Source: Larkinella rosea
GTDB taxonomy: Bacteria > Bacteroidota > Bacteroidia > Cytophagales > Spirosomataceae
Reading direction: 5' to 3'
Length of the DNA: 64,000 nucleotides
Assembly (NCBI RefSeq): GCF_003858635.1
Contig: NZ_RQJO01000009.1
Coordinates: 248,001 to 312,000 of the forward strand
Positions 15,717 to 23,799 of the stretch are shown in pieces (positions within the stretch are counted from its first letter, which is position 1; each line of letters starts with the position of its first letter). A program made the position numbers and the translations under genes. Below the pieces are notes generated by a model. It did not search any database. It saw nothing but the letters and a program-made list of their open reading frames with translations, and was not told where the DNA came from.

Positions 15717-16910
15717 ATGAACCCCATTCTTGCCCTGTTTCTGCTTCTTGCTATTTTCTTCCTGCCTGCCGACCGGCTAACGCGGAAAGCCCATAAAATC
15801 CACCAGCGAATACTGACGCTCGATACACACGCCGATGCCCCGATCAACATGGTAAAAGACGGATTTGATGTGGGTGAACGACACGATCGGGTGCGTGATA
15901 AATCGCAAATCGATTTTCCCCGCATGAAAGAAGGTGGCATGGACGCCATGTTTTTTGCGGTGTATATGGCACAGGGGCCGCGCACCCCGGAAGGACATGC
16001 CGAGGCCAAAGCCAAAGCGCTGAAAATCTTTCAAAGCATTAGCGATGCACTCAAAAAACACCCCGATCTGGCCGAACTGGCGACTACTCCTGACGATGCC
16101 TACCGCATTGAAAAAGCCGGGAAACGAGCGGTTTTTATCGGAATGGAAAACGGCTATCCGGTTGGCGAAGATCTGTCGCTGCTGAAAATATATTATGACC
16201 TGGGGTGCCGGTACATTACACTGTCGCACTTTGCCAACAACGCCATTTGCGACTCTGCTACCGATCCCGATGGCCCGATTCACAACGGATTGAGCTCGTT
16301 TGGGCGGCAGGTTGTGCAGGAAATGAACCGGTTAGGCATTCTGATCGATGTCTCGCACGTTTCCGACAAGTCGTTTTACGACGCGCTGGAATTGTCGAAA
16401 GCCCCCCTGATTGCGTCGCATTCCAACGCCCGCGCCCTCTGCGATTTTCCGCGAAACATGACCGACGAAATGATCAAGGCCATTGCCGCCAAAGGGGGCG
16501 TTGTGCAGGTGAATTTTGTTACCGATTACCTCCGAAAACCGTCCGATGAGCACCGTCAGGCCCTGAATTCAATTCGGATGGCGGGTGTGGGCCGGGTGGT
16601 AACCCCGGAAATGCGGGCCAGACTGGATGCGAAAGAAGATTCGATTCAGAAACGATACGCCTACGAACGGGCAAGCGTGTCGGATATTGTCAAACACATC
16701 GACTACATTGTGCGGCTGGCCGGCATCGACCACGTCGGGATTGGCAGCGATTTCGATGGGGGCGGGAGCGTCAACGGCATGGAAGATGTTAGCGAGATTG
16801 AAGCGCTGACGCTGGAACTGGTCAAAAAAGGCTATTCGGAACAGGACATTGCCAAAATCTGGGGTGGTAATTTGTTGCGGGTTTTGGGACAAGCCAAAGT
16901 GCCGCAGTAA
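15717..16910 (+). CDS. Membrane dipeptidase, M19 family
   Basis: A 397-residue renal-dipeptidase-type zinc peptidase. An N-terminal hydrophobic stretch (PILALFLLLAIFFLP) serves as signal peptide or anchor. Metal ligands are visible in LDTHADAP (HxD), IGMENGYPVG (bridging Glu), ISHVSDKSF-type DVSHVSD and ASHSNARAL, with DHVGIGSDFDGGG towards the C-terminus. Hydrolyses dipeptides, often with D-residues, in the periplasm. The start at 15717 (MNPILAL) fits the signal peptide. It ends one base before the stop of the convergent Wzi-like gene. Confidence 0.92.
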   Translation: MNPILALFLLLAIFFLPADRLTRKAHKIHQRILTLDTHADAPINMVKDGFDVGERHDRVRDKSQIDFPRMKEGGMDAMFFAVYMAQGPRTPEGHAEAKAKALKIFQSISDALKKHPDLAELATTPDDAYRIEKAGKRAVFIGMENGYPVGEDLSLLKIYYDLGCRYITLSHFANNAICDSATDPDGPIHNGLSSFGRQVVQEMNRLGILIDVSHVSDKSFYDALELSKAPLIASHSNARALCDFPRNMTDEMIKAIAAKGGVVQVNFVTDYLRKPSDEHRQALNSIRMAGVGRVVTPEMRARLDAKEDSIQKRYAYERASVSDIVKHIDYIVRLAGIDHVGIGSDFDGGGSVNGMEDVSEIEALTLELVKKGYSEQDIAKIWGGNLLRVLGQAKVPQ

Positions 16911-16911
16911 C

Positions 16912-18444
16912 TTACAACCGTCCGACCGGTTTTTTCAGCATTGCGGCATTGCGCGTTTGCCAGATGGTTTTCCGTAAACTGATAAAACCGCCCGTTGCGT
17001 TGTCATACAACTGCCCCGAATCCACCGCAACTGCAGCGGTCAGCCAACTGCCGCCCAGCCAGGAAACCGGTAACCCAAACTGGATAATCGACGACCATTG
17101 CGGCAAAGTTTTCGGGAATGGGAAATTATATGTGCCTTTATTTTCACTATAAGATACTTTAGCAATGACGTCGATCTGATTAGCCAGCGTGGCTTGTAGT
17201 CCAAAATGAGCCATTTTAACCCGGTTATTATTGATAACGTAGCCGATCCGATTTTCCGGTTTGGCATCGATTAACCGCGTCAGGAAGGGCGACCCGATCA
17301 CCCGATTTCGATAAATCCAGCCTTCCTGATATTGGGCGTGGTTAAAATTATTATCGCCACCCCATCCAAACTGTAGATTCTTCTGATCCGGATCACCACT
17401 TTGAAAAACTGTCGATAAAAATTCCACATTCAGGCCATTCAGACGGAAAAAAGCGTTTGAGGTACCGATCGTTCGCAGCCGGATTCCGTAAAGACCGTCC
17501 GGAAAATTCTGGAAGAGAAAACTGGATGCGTCTTCGTAGGAATGCTGATGATACAGCAGCACATTAAGCCACGGAAGCAGCACTTCCGTGGCTGCGTCGA
17601 TACTGCCAACGTGATTCCCGTACATGTTTTCCCAGTCGAATCGCGTAATGCGATCATTGTTCAGCCCATTGGTGCGGATGGCGAAAACGACGTTGGGCAG
17701 GTCGCTGAACCGATTGGGCATCTGGCCATTGATGGAGATGGAGTTGTCCGGCAAGTAATCGGTATGTCCGGCCCACTGGACGTTATGGTTGATGCCCGCG
17801 TAAAACCGCACCCGCGAAGATGGCTTTCCGATACGCCAGGTAACATTTTTCTGGTGCAGGTACGAACGTTTCACGTACCAGGTGTTGCCAAACCATCCGT
17901 GCGCAAAAAACGCACTAACGGCCAGCCAGCTCCGGCGGCTGAAGGGGATAAAACCGCGGGTGCCAATCTGGATTTTTGGAAGAGGCAGGGCATTGCCTGA
18001 ATAGCCATACGACCCGCTGGACAGCGTGGAATCAACCAGTCCCATTACTTCCCGGCGACGCCCCGCGACAATCTCCAGCCCTTTGTGGGTGAGTTTAACG
18101 TAAGCTTCCGGGACCAGAATCTGGTTGACGTTTCCGGCGTTGCCGACGCCTTCCGCTGCATAAGATAAAGTCCATTCCCGGTTGGGACGAATAAACGAAC
18201 GAACGGAATTTGTGTCTGTTAATAGGAGAGAGCCCTGCACCCCCAGCCGAAACGTACCGACTGGAGCTGATAGTGGAATAATTCCATATTGATTGGCTCT
18301 TAACCAGAAAGGAGTTCTATGGGTTGTTGAACCCATTACCCCGATTTCAGCATATGCTGATGCCTGATGAGGGTATAAATTTTGAGCCAGGCTGACAGAT
18401 GAATATAAAATGCAGGCAATTAACAGACGGTAATTGTTTTTCAT
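16912..18444 (-). CDS. Wzi-family outer-membrane protein
   Basis: A 510-residue exported protein with signal peptide MKNNYRLLIACILYSSVSLAQ and a body of amphipathic strands matching the capsule assembly Wzi family: THRTPFWLRANQYG near residue 41, the YAEIG strand before it, GRRREVMGLVDSTLSSGSYGYSGNALPLPKI near 127, and FSRRSWLAV. Wzi homologues are 18-strand barrels that anchor surface polysaccharide. No polysaccharide gene cluster is adjacent, so the exact role is open. Confidence 0.85.
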   Translation of the reverse strand: MKNNYRLLIACILYSSVSLAQNLYPHQASAYAEIGVMGSTTHRTPFWLRANQYGIIPLSAPVGTFRLGVQGSLLLTDTNSVRSFIRPNREWTLSYAAEGVGNAGNVNQILVPEAYVKLTHKGLEIVAGRRREVMGLVDSTLSSGSYGYSGNALPLPKIQIGTRGFIPFSRRSWLAVSAFFAHGWFGNTWYVKRSYLHQKNVTWRIGKPSSRVRFYAGINHNVQWAGHTDYLPDNSISINGQMPNRFSDLPNVVFAIRTNGLNNDRITRFDWENMYGNHVGSIDAATEVLLPWLNVLLYHQHSYEDASSFLFQNFPDGLYGIRLRTIGTSNAFFRLNGLNVEFLSTVFQSGDPDQKNLQFGWGGDNNFNHAQYQEGWIYRNRVIGSPFLTRLIDAKPENRIGYVINNNRVKMAHFGLQATLANQIDVIAKVSYSENKGTYNFPFPKTLPQWSSIIQFGLPVSWLGGSWLTAAVAVDSGQLYDNATGGFISLRKTIWQTRNAAMLKKPVGRL

Positions 18445-18528
18445 GTCACAAGAAAATACAAAATTTTTCTATTTTCAATAGTTGACAATGCCAGCAATCT
18501 TTATTTTTTCTGTAGTAATGTAAACAAA

Positions 18529-18556
18529 AAAACCGGTAGTGGTCAACTACCGGTTT
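18529..18556 (-). terminator. Terminator after the bacilliredoxin gene
   Basis: Stem AAACCGGTAGT/ACTACCGGTTT with a GGTCA loop (18530-18556); on the minus strand it is followed by a T run. It lies 23 bases past the stop and ends the suf-region transcripts. Confidence 0.85.
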
Positions 18557-18578
18557 CGAATATTTAAAATGTTAATGG

Positions 18579-19004
18579 TCAGGCTTTTTCGCAAAATTCT
18601 TCAAAAGCCATTTCCAGGTGCTGCGCGATCATCTGGGCCGAGCGGCCTTCAATGTGGTGCCGTTCGATAAAGTGAACCAGTTCGCCATCTTTGAAAATAC
18701 CGATGGCGGGTGATGATGGCGGATAAGGCAGCAGGTATTCACGCATCCGGGCCGTTGCTTCAAAGTCAACACCAGCGAAAACCGTCACCAGTTTATCCGG
18801 TTTGATACCGCTCAAATTCAGAGCTGCTTTTACACCCGGACGGGCCGCGCCAGCCGCACATCCGCAAACCGAGTTGACAACCACCAGCATGGTGCCTTCG
18901 GCATTGTCCATTACCTCATCGACTTTTTCGGCAGTATTCAGGTCCTCGAAACCGACACTAACCAGGTCGTCCTTCATCGGAGCAACTAAATGTGGAGGAT
19001 ACAT
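18579..19004 (-). CDS. Bacilliredoxin, BrxA/BrxB (YphP/YqiW) family
   Basis: A 141-residue thioredoxin-fold protein with the CGC active site in VNSVCGCAAGAARPG (near residues 44-58) and an N-terminus MYPPHLVAPM typical of the family. Bacilliredoxins remove bacillithiol from proteins or reduce disulfides. It is the last gene after sufT, 150 bases downstream, and fits a redox role beside iron-sulfur assembly. Bacteroidota with this gene often keep it beside suf. Confidence 0.9.
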   Translation of the reverse strand: MYPPHLVAPMKDDLVSVGFEDLNTAEKVDEVMDNAEGTMLVVVNSVCGCAAGAARPGVKAALNLSGIKPDKLVTVFAGVDFEATARMREYLLPYPPSSPAIGIFKDGELVHFIERHHIEGRSAQMIAQHLEMAFEEFCEKA

Positions 19005-19040
19005 TATATTGAGTTTTTAAAGTGTAAGTTAACTATTTAT

Positions 19041-19150
19041 GGACTAATGGTTTGATGGCTAAAAATGCTTAAATGGCTTTTCGTTATTTCAATGATCAGG
19101 TCACTTTATAACCACTTAATCAGGAAATCATTACAACCATTTAACCGTTC
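19041..19150. repeat. Degenerate heptad repeat (sufT/bacilliredoxin gap)
   Basis: The left half reads as 7-mers AATGGTT, TGATGGC, TAAAAAT, GCTTAAA, TGGCTTT from 19046. The reverse complement of the right half contains related words (GGTTAAA, TGGTTGT, AATGATT). Pairing is weaker than in the other hairpins; word style resembles the repeat at 48717-48880. Confidence 0.4.
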
Positions 19151-19153
19151 ATT

Positions 19154-19477
19154 TTACATAAAACCTAATTCCAGTTTCGCCACTTCCGACATCATTTCGG
19201 TCGTATAGGGTGGATCGAACGTCAGCTCGACGCTCACGTCGTTAACGCCTTCGATGGCCCGGACTTTGGCTTCGATCTCGCCCGGAATGGTTCCTGCGGA
19301 AGGGCAGGAAGGCGACGTCAGGGTCATCAGGATATAAACGTTATTGATCGGGAATATTTTTATTTCGTAGATCAACCCCAATTCGTAGACGTCCACCGGA
19401 ATTTCCGGATCATACACGCCTTTCAGGGCTTTGACTACTTCTTCTTTCAATTCTTCGTCATTCATAATTTTCTGCAT
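19154..19477 (-). CDS. sufT: SufT-like DUF59/MIP18 iron-sulfur assembly protein
   Basis: A 107-residue MIP18 (DUF59) protein with VYDPEIPVDVYELGLIY near residues 21-37 and TLTSPSCPSAG holding the conserved Cys. This family helps mature iron-sulfur proteins. Its ATG overlaps the sufE stop by one base, so it belongs to the suf operon. SufT proteins in other bacteria are larger or fused; this is the short single-domain form. Confidence 0.9.
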   Translation of the reverse strand: MQKIMNDEELKEEVVKALKGVYDPEIPVDVYELGLIYEIKIFPINNVYILMTLTSPSCPSAGTIPGEIEAKVRAIEGVNDVSVELTFDPPYTTEMMSEVAKLELGFM

Positions 19478-19926
19478 TAAATCGCTGACTGCCCGGAGGG
19501 CTGGATTTTACCACTATTGGCGGCCGAAAACTGCTTCATTTGCTGAATCATTGACGCCAGTCCGCCCGCGCGCCGTGAGGTTACCAGGTTACTCAATCCG
19601 ATCCGATCGATGAAATACAGGTCGGCGTTGGCAATGTCTTCGGCTTTTTCATTCGACAGAATTCGGATCAACAAACTCACCAGCCCTTTACTGATCTGGG
19701 CCGTGGGTTCGCTATCGGCTTCAAAATGAACCGTGTCTCCCTGCATTTCGGAGTGCAACCACACTTTTGACTGGCACCCGCGAATCAGGTTTTCATCCGT
19801 CTGGAACTGCACCGGCATAGGTGGCAGTTTCTTGCCTAAATCAATGATATACTGCGTCTTATCGAGCTGATCATCAAAGAGATCAAAATCCTCGATAATT
19901 TCATCCTGTTTCTCGTTGATGGTCAT
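19477..19926 (-). CDS. sufE: Cysteine desulfuration protein SufE
   Basis: A 149-residue SufE. The sulfur-accepting cysteine is C51 in LIRGCQSKVW, and SKGLVSLLIRILSNE follows. It takes persulfide sulfur from SufS and passes it to the SufBCD scaffold. The start at 19926 (MTINEKQDEII) fits family members; an upstream extension to 19953 is unlikely. It lies 55 bases after sufS. Confidence 0.95.
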   Translation of the reverse strand: MTINEKQDEIIEDFDLFDDQLDKTQYIIDLGKKLPPMPVQFQTDENLIRGCQSKVWLHSEMQGDTVHFEADSEPTAQISKGLVSLLIRILSNEKAEDIANADLYFIDRIGLSNLVTSRRAGGLASMIQQMKQFSAANSGKIQPSGQSAI

Positions 19927-19981
19927 AGTTATAATTTCACCAATCGGCGACAATCAGGTGTATTTCAAACGGTAATTACGG

Positions 19982-21220
19982 TTACAACATCATCTTCTTA
20001 ACCCGCAACAACCCCTGTACCAGTCGGTCGATCTCTTCTTTTGTGTTGTAAACCGCAAAGGAGGCCCGGGTGGTTCCCGTAATGTTAAACCGGCTCATCA
20101 ACGGCTGGGCACAATGGTGGCCCGTCCGAACGGCGATGCCCTGCTGGTCGAGAATGACACCCGTATCCTGGTGGTGAATGCCATCCATTACAAACGAAAC
20201 AACGCTGATTTTCTGCGCGCCCGTTCCCACAATCCGTAAACCGTCGATGCTTTTCAGTGCTTCGGTAGCGTATTCGAGCAAACCGTGTTCGTAGGCCGCT
20301 ACATTTTTTTTACCAAGTGTATCGAGGTATTCCAGGGCGGTATAAACCGCAATGACGTCGGCAATGTTGGGCGTACCGGCTTCGAATTTGTAGGGCAGAT
20401 CGTTGTAAGTGGTTTTCTCAAACGTAACTTCCTTGATCATTTCACCACCTCCGCGCCAGGGCGGCATCGCATTCAGAATATCCTTTTTGCCGTACAGCAC
20501 GCCCATGCCCGTCGGGCCGTACAGTTTATGGGCCGAGAAAACGTAAAAATCAGCATCCAGTGCCTGAACGTCGATGTCGATGTGGGAACTGGCCTGGGCG
20601 CCGTCGATCAGCACTTTGGCGCCAATGGCGTGGGCTTTTTCGATGATGGTTTCAACCGGATTAATAATCCCCATCGCGTTCGAAACGTGCACCACCGAGA
20701 CAAATTTAGTCCGTTCGGAAAGCAGGTTTTCGTATTCTTCCAGAATCAGGTCCCCGTTATCGTCGATCGGAATCACTTTCAGCACGCAGCCTTTTTCCTC
20801 ACACAACATCTGCCAGGGCACGATGTTGGAATGGTGCTCCATCGTGGTGATGATGATTTCGTCACCCTCGTTCAAAAACCGCCGTCCATAGGTTTGAGCC
20901 ACCAGGTTGATGCCATCCGTTGTGCCGTACGTAAAAATGATTTCCTCCACGTGAGCGGCATTCAGGAACTGCTGAATGGCCCGGCGCGACGCTTCGAATG
21001 CCGAGGTCGCTTTTTCAGCCAGGGTATGAATGCCCCGGTGAATGTTGGCGTTGTACCCTTCGTAATAGCGGGCGAGGGCGTTGAGAACCGGGAGCGGTTT
21101 TTGCGTGGTGGCTGCGTTGTCAAAATAAACCAGTTGCCGACCATTCACCACCTGATCAAGAATCGGAAAATCCCGGCGAATGGCAGCTATATCAAGAATT
21201 TCGTGTGTCGCAGTTTGCAT
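19982..21220 (-). CDS. sufS: Cysteine desulfurase SufS
   Basis: A 412-residue class II PLP-dependent cysteine desulfurase. PLP lysine K232 in FSAHKLYGPTG, histidine pair in TTMEHHSN, and active cysteine near residue 370 in RTGHHCAQPL. Supplies sulfur for iron-sulfur clusters. The frame is open to 21355 but that extension translates the AATAATG-type repeat (YSLFIIHYSL); the ATG at 21220 (MQTATHEILDIAAIRRDFPI) is the real start. Confidence 0.96.
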   Translation of the reverse strand: MQTATHEILDIAAIRRDFPILDQVVNGRQLVYFDNAATTQKPLPVLNALARYYEGYNANIHRGIHTLAEKATSAFEASRRAIQQFLNAAHVEEIIFTYGTTDGINLVAQTYGRRFLNEGDEIIITTMEHHSNIVPWQMLCEEKGCVLKVIPIDDNGDLILEEYENLLSERTKFVSVVHVSNAMGIINPVETIIEKAHAIGAKVLIDGAQASSHIDIDVQALDADFYVFSAHKLYGPTGMGVLYGKKDILNAMPPWRGGGEMIKEVTFEKTTYNDLPYKFEAGTPNIADVIAVYTALEYLDTLGKKNVAAYEHGLLEYATEALKSIDGLRIVGTGAQKISVVSFVMDGIHHQDTGVILDQQGIAVRTGHHCAQPLMSRFNITGTTRASFAVYNTKEEIDRLVQGLLRVKKMML

Positions 21221-21284
21221 AAAATAACGGTAATCTCTCAGGAGGTAACACGAAAGGAAAGCGAATGGTGCTATGAAGAAAAGT

Positions 21285-21402
21285 AATAATGAATAATGAA
21301 TAATGAATAGCGAATATTGAATAGCGAAGTAAAACACACTCTTCAATTTCAACATTCGTTACCGCGCGGGCGGCCCCGTCAATATTCATTATTCGCTATT
21401 TT
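21285..21402. repeat. Heptad inverted repeat with GC core (sufD/sufS gap)
   Basis: Left arm from 21285: AATAATG three times, AATAGCG, AATATTG, AATAGCG. The right arm (21380-21402) read backwards gives AATAGCG, AATAATG, AATATTG: the same 7-mers in another order. Between them, 21362-21380 read backwards is GACGGGGCCGCCCGCGCGG, which differs by one base from the core in the sufC/sufD gap. Confidence 0.85.
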
Positions 21403-21409
21403 AGCCTTA

Positions 21410-22729
21410 TTACCGGGCGAGTTTGGCCTGAATCCGGCGCTCCAACTGCTCGCGGAGGGTATCAATTTTGATCTTTTTGATCACATCCTCGGCGAAGGCA
21501 TACATCAGCAGCGACTGGGCTTCCACCTTCGGAATACCGCGCGAACGGAGGTAAAACAAGGCTTCCTCGTTCAGTTTACCGGTTGTGGTTCCGTGCGAAC
21601 ATTTCACGTCGTCGGCAAAGATTTCCAACTGCGGTTTGGTGTTCATTGTGGCGTCGTTCGAGAGCACCACGTTTTTGCACGATTGGTAGGCGTTGGTTTT
21701 CTGGGCGTCCTCGCGTACGAAAATTTTACCGTTGAAAACACCCGTTGAACGGTCTTCCAGAATCCCTTTGTAGAGTTCGTTGCTGTGCGAATTCGGTTTG
21801 CGGTGATCGACCAGCGTGTGATTGTCGATGTGCTGGCGACCGTTCGGAAAATACAAACCGTACATGTGCGCTTCGCATTCCGAACCGTCGAGGGCGATGT
21901 TCAGGTTGTTACGGATAAAACCGCCATCGAGCGTCACCGTGGCCGAATAAAAGTGGCTGCGGTCTTTCTGATGCACCTGTGTGGTACCGATGTGGTAGGC
22001 CATGTCCGACTCGTTCTGGATTTTGTAATATTCCACCCGGGCATCTTCGGCCACGACAATTTCCGTAACGACGTTCGTAAAGCTGGCCTGATCGCCTAGT
22101 GTGCGGAATGATTCGGCTATTTTTATTTCTGCGTTGGTATTGACAATGAATAGATTGCGGGGCTGTGAAGCTACATTTAAGTGCCGGGCATCGGAAACAA
22201 ACCGCAGAATGGTTGAGGCTTCTACCGTTGTATTCGCTGGTACGTTGATCACGACACCATCCTGCGCAAAAGCCGTATTCAGCGCCGTAAACGCGTTATC
22301 CTGGAAGTCGGCATATTTGGCAAAATACTGATGCAGCAGATCCGGCGTGGTTTTGACAGCTTCGGCCAGAGTCGTAATCGTCAGCTGGCTGGCGGGGCTT
22401 ACAATTTTCGATAAATGCGGCTGATACTGACCGTTGACAAAATACAGAACGTTCCCGTCTAAACGCGACGATTCAAGCTGAGCCAGGTCTTCGACGGTCA
22501 GTTCGGAAGACGCATTGAATTCGAATACTTCCTTAATTAAACTATTGACATTGGTATATTTCCACTCTTCGTGCTTGACGGTTGGAAAACCCAGTCGATC
22601 GAACTGGTTGAGGGCTTCGCGCCGGATTTGGTGCAACGCCGACTTGCTGGCGCCGTTCATCCGCTCTTCCGAGGTCCGAAAATCCGCCAGTAGCTTGGAT
22701 TTGAGATCGTTATTGGGCTGATTATTCAT
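21410..22729 (-). CDS. sufD: Fe-S cluster assembly protein SufD
   Basis: A 439-residue SufD, a beta-helix subunit of the SufBCD scaffold. HEEWKYTNV near residue 54 is the family N-terminal motif; YLFPNGRQHIDNHTLVDH-type region and the SCKNVVLSNDATMNTKPQLEIFADDVKCSHG block near 360 are highly characteristic. It sits between sufC and sufS, with heptad hairpins in both gaps. It is SufD rather than SufB, judging by length and the DxVKCSHG context. Confidence 0.95.
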   Translation of the reverse strand: MNNQPNNDLKSKLLADFRTSEERMNGASKSALHQIRREALNQFDRLGFPTVKHEEWKYTNVNSLIKEVFEFNASSELTVEDLAQLESSRLDGNVLYFVNGQYQPHLSKIVSPASQLTITTLAEAVKTTPDLLHQYFAKYADFQDNAFTALNTAFAQDGVVINVPANTTVEASTILRFVSDARHLNVASQPRNLFIVNTNAEIKIAESFRTLGDQASFTNVVTEIVVAEDARVEYYKIQNESDMAYHIGTTQVHQKDRSHFYSATVTLDGGFIRNNLNIALDGSECEAHMYGLYFPNGRQHIDNHTLVDHRKPNSHSNELYKGILEDRSTGVFNGKIFVREDAQKTNAYQSCKNVVLSNDATMNTKPQLEIFADDVKCSHGTTTGKLNEEALFYLRSRGIPKVEAQSLLMYAFAEDVIKKIKIDTLREQLERRIQAKLAR

Positions 22730-22736
22730 TTCAGTG

Positions 22737-22836
22737 AGTTAAGAATTAAGAGTTAAGACGGGGCCGCCCGTGCGGTTAAGAGTTAAAAAAGCGTGCATTA
22801 GCCAACTTATCACTCTTAATTCGTAACTCTTAACTA
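22737..22836. repeat. Heptad inverted repeat with GC core (sufC/sufD gap)
   Basis: Left arm AGTTAAG, AATTAAG, AGTTAAG, then the 19-base core GACGGGGCCGCCCGTGCGG (22757-22775), then more TTAAGAG words. The right arm read backwards gives AGTTAAG, AGTTACG, AATTAAG. The core can fold as ACGGG/CCCGT or CCGC/GCGG. Confidence 0.85.
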
Positions 22837-22841
22837 AAAAA

Positions 22842-23597
22842 TTAAACCGTTTCCACTTCTGCTTTAATCCAGTCGTAGCCTTTTTCCTCCAGTTCGAAAG
22901 CCAGTTCTTTCGGACCGGACTTCACGATACGGCCTTTATACAACACGTGAACGTAGTCGGGGACGATGTAATCGAGCAGCCGCTGGTAGTGGGTAACCAC
23001 GATGGTGGCCCGTTCCGGCGAGCGCAACTGGTTGACCCCTTCGGCCACAATCCGGAGCGCATCGATGTCCAGACCGGAATCGGTTTCGTCCAGAATCGCC
23101 AGTTTCGGTTCAAGCATGGCCATCTGGAAAACTTCATTGCGTTTCTTTTCACCACCCGAGAATCCTTCGTTCAGCGACCGGCTCAGCAACGACTGGTCGA
23201 TGTTCACCAGTTTCATCTTCTCCTTCATCAGTTTCAGAAACTGGACGGCGTCCAGCGGTTCCAGCCCCCGGTATTTCCGAATCTCGTTCATGGCGGTTTT
23301 CAGGAAGTTGGTGGTACTGACGCCCGGGATTTCAACCGGATACTGAAAAGCCAGGAAAATACCTTCGGCGGCCCGTTCTTCCGGGGCCAGATCCAGGAGG
23401 TCTTTGCCTTCAAAAAGCACGCTGCCGTCGGTCACGTCGTAATCTTCGCGACCCGCCAGCACCGATGCAAGGGTACTTTTTCCGGAACCATTTGGCCCCA
23501 TAATCGCGTGTATCTCACCGGCTTTGACTTCCAGATTGATACCTTTCAATATTTCTTTACTGCCAATAGACGCTTGTAGATTGCTAATAGTTAGCAT
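22842..23597 (-). CDS. sufC: Fe-S cluster assembly ATPase SufC
   Basis: A 251-residue ABC-type ATPase. Walker A GPNGSGKST at 34-42, signature FSGGEKKR and Walker B LAILDETDSGLD, all typical of SufC. It powers the SufBCD scaffold. It is the first gene of this operon; no sufB lies upstream in the window, the next gene being on the other strand. Confidence 0.96.
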   Translation of the reverse strand: MLTISNLQASIGSKEILKGINLEVKAGEIHAIMGPNGSGKSTLASVLAGREDYDVTDGSVLFEGKDLLDLAPEERAAEGIFLAFQYPVEIPGVSTTNFLKTAMNEIRKYRGLEPLDAVQFLKLMKEKMKLVNIDQSLLSRSLNEGFSGGEKKRNEVFQMAMLEPKLAILDETDSGLDIDALRIVAEGVNQLRSPERATIVVTHYQRLLDYIVPDYVHVLYKGRIVKSGPKELAFELEEKGYDWIKAEVETV

Positions 23598-23629
23598 AAC
23601 AGAAGATTGATTACTACTTAATTAAACCG

Positions 23630-23637
23630 CAAAGGTA
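23630..23637 (-). promoter_or_regulatory. Candidate -7 element of the suf operon
   Basis: TACCTTTG on the minus strand, 33 bases before the sufC ATG. The -33 position carries TGT instead of TTG at 19 bases spacing. Confidence 0.5.
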
Positions 23638-23799
23638 ATGAGATGCAACGATAGCTACACGATCGGGTAACAATTTAGACCCGTTAAAAGTTGACGTTCA
23701 CGGCATTTCCTTGGCCTGAGATCACCGACTTTTTTTTTCAGTACCCAAAACCTTACCTTGCAATCGGAAGAAGTGTTCCCTTTTTTGGCAAGTAATACT

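Noticed and set aside
20285-21286. 333-residue plus-strand ORF
   Set aside because: Antisense to sufS, with no family pattern; a shadow of a well-conserved gene.
21221-21355. N-terminal extension of sufS
   Set aside because: Translates the intergenic repeat; SufS proteins start near MQTATHEILDIAAIRRDFP.
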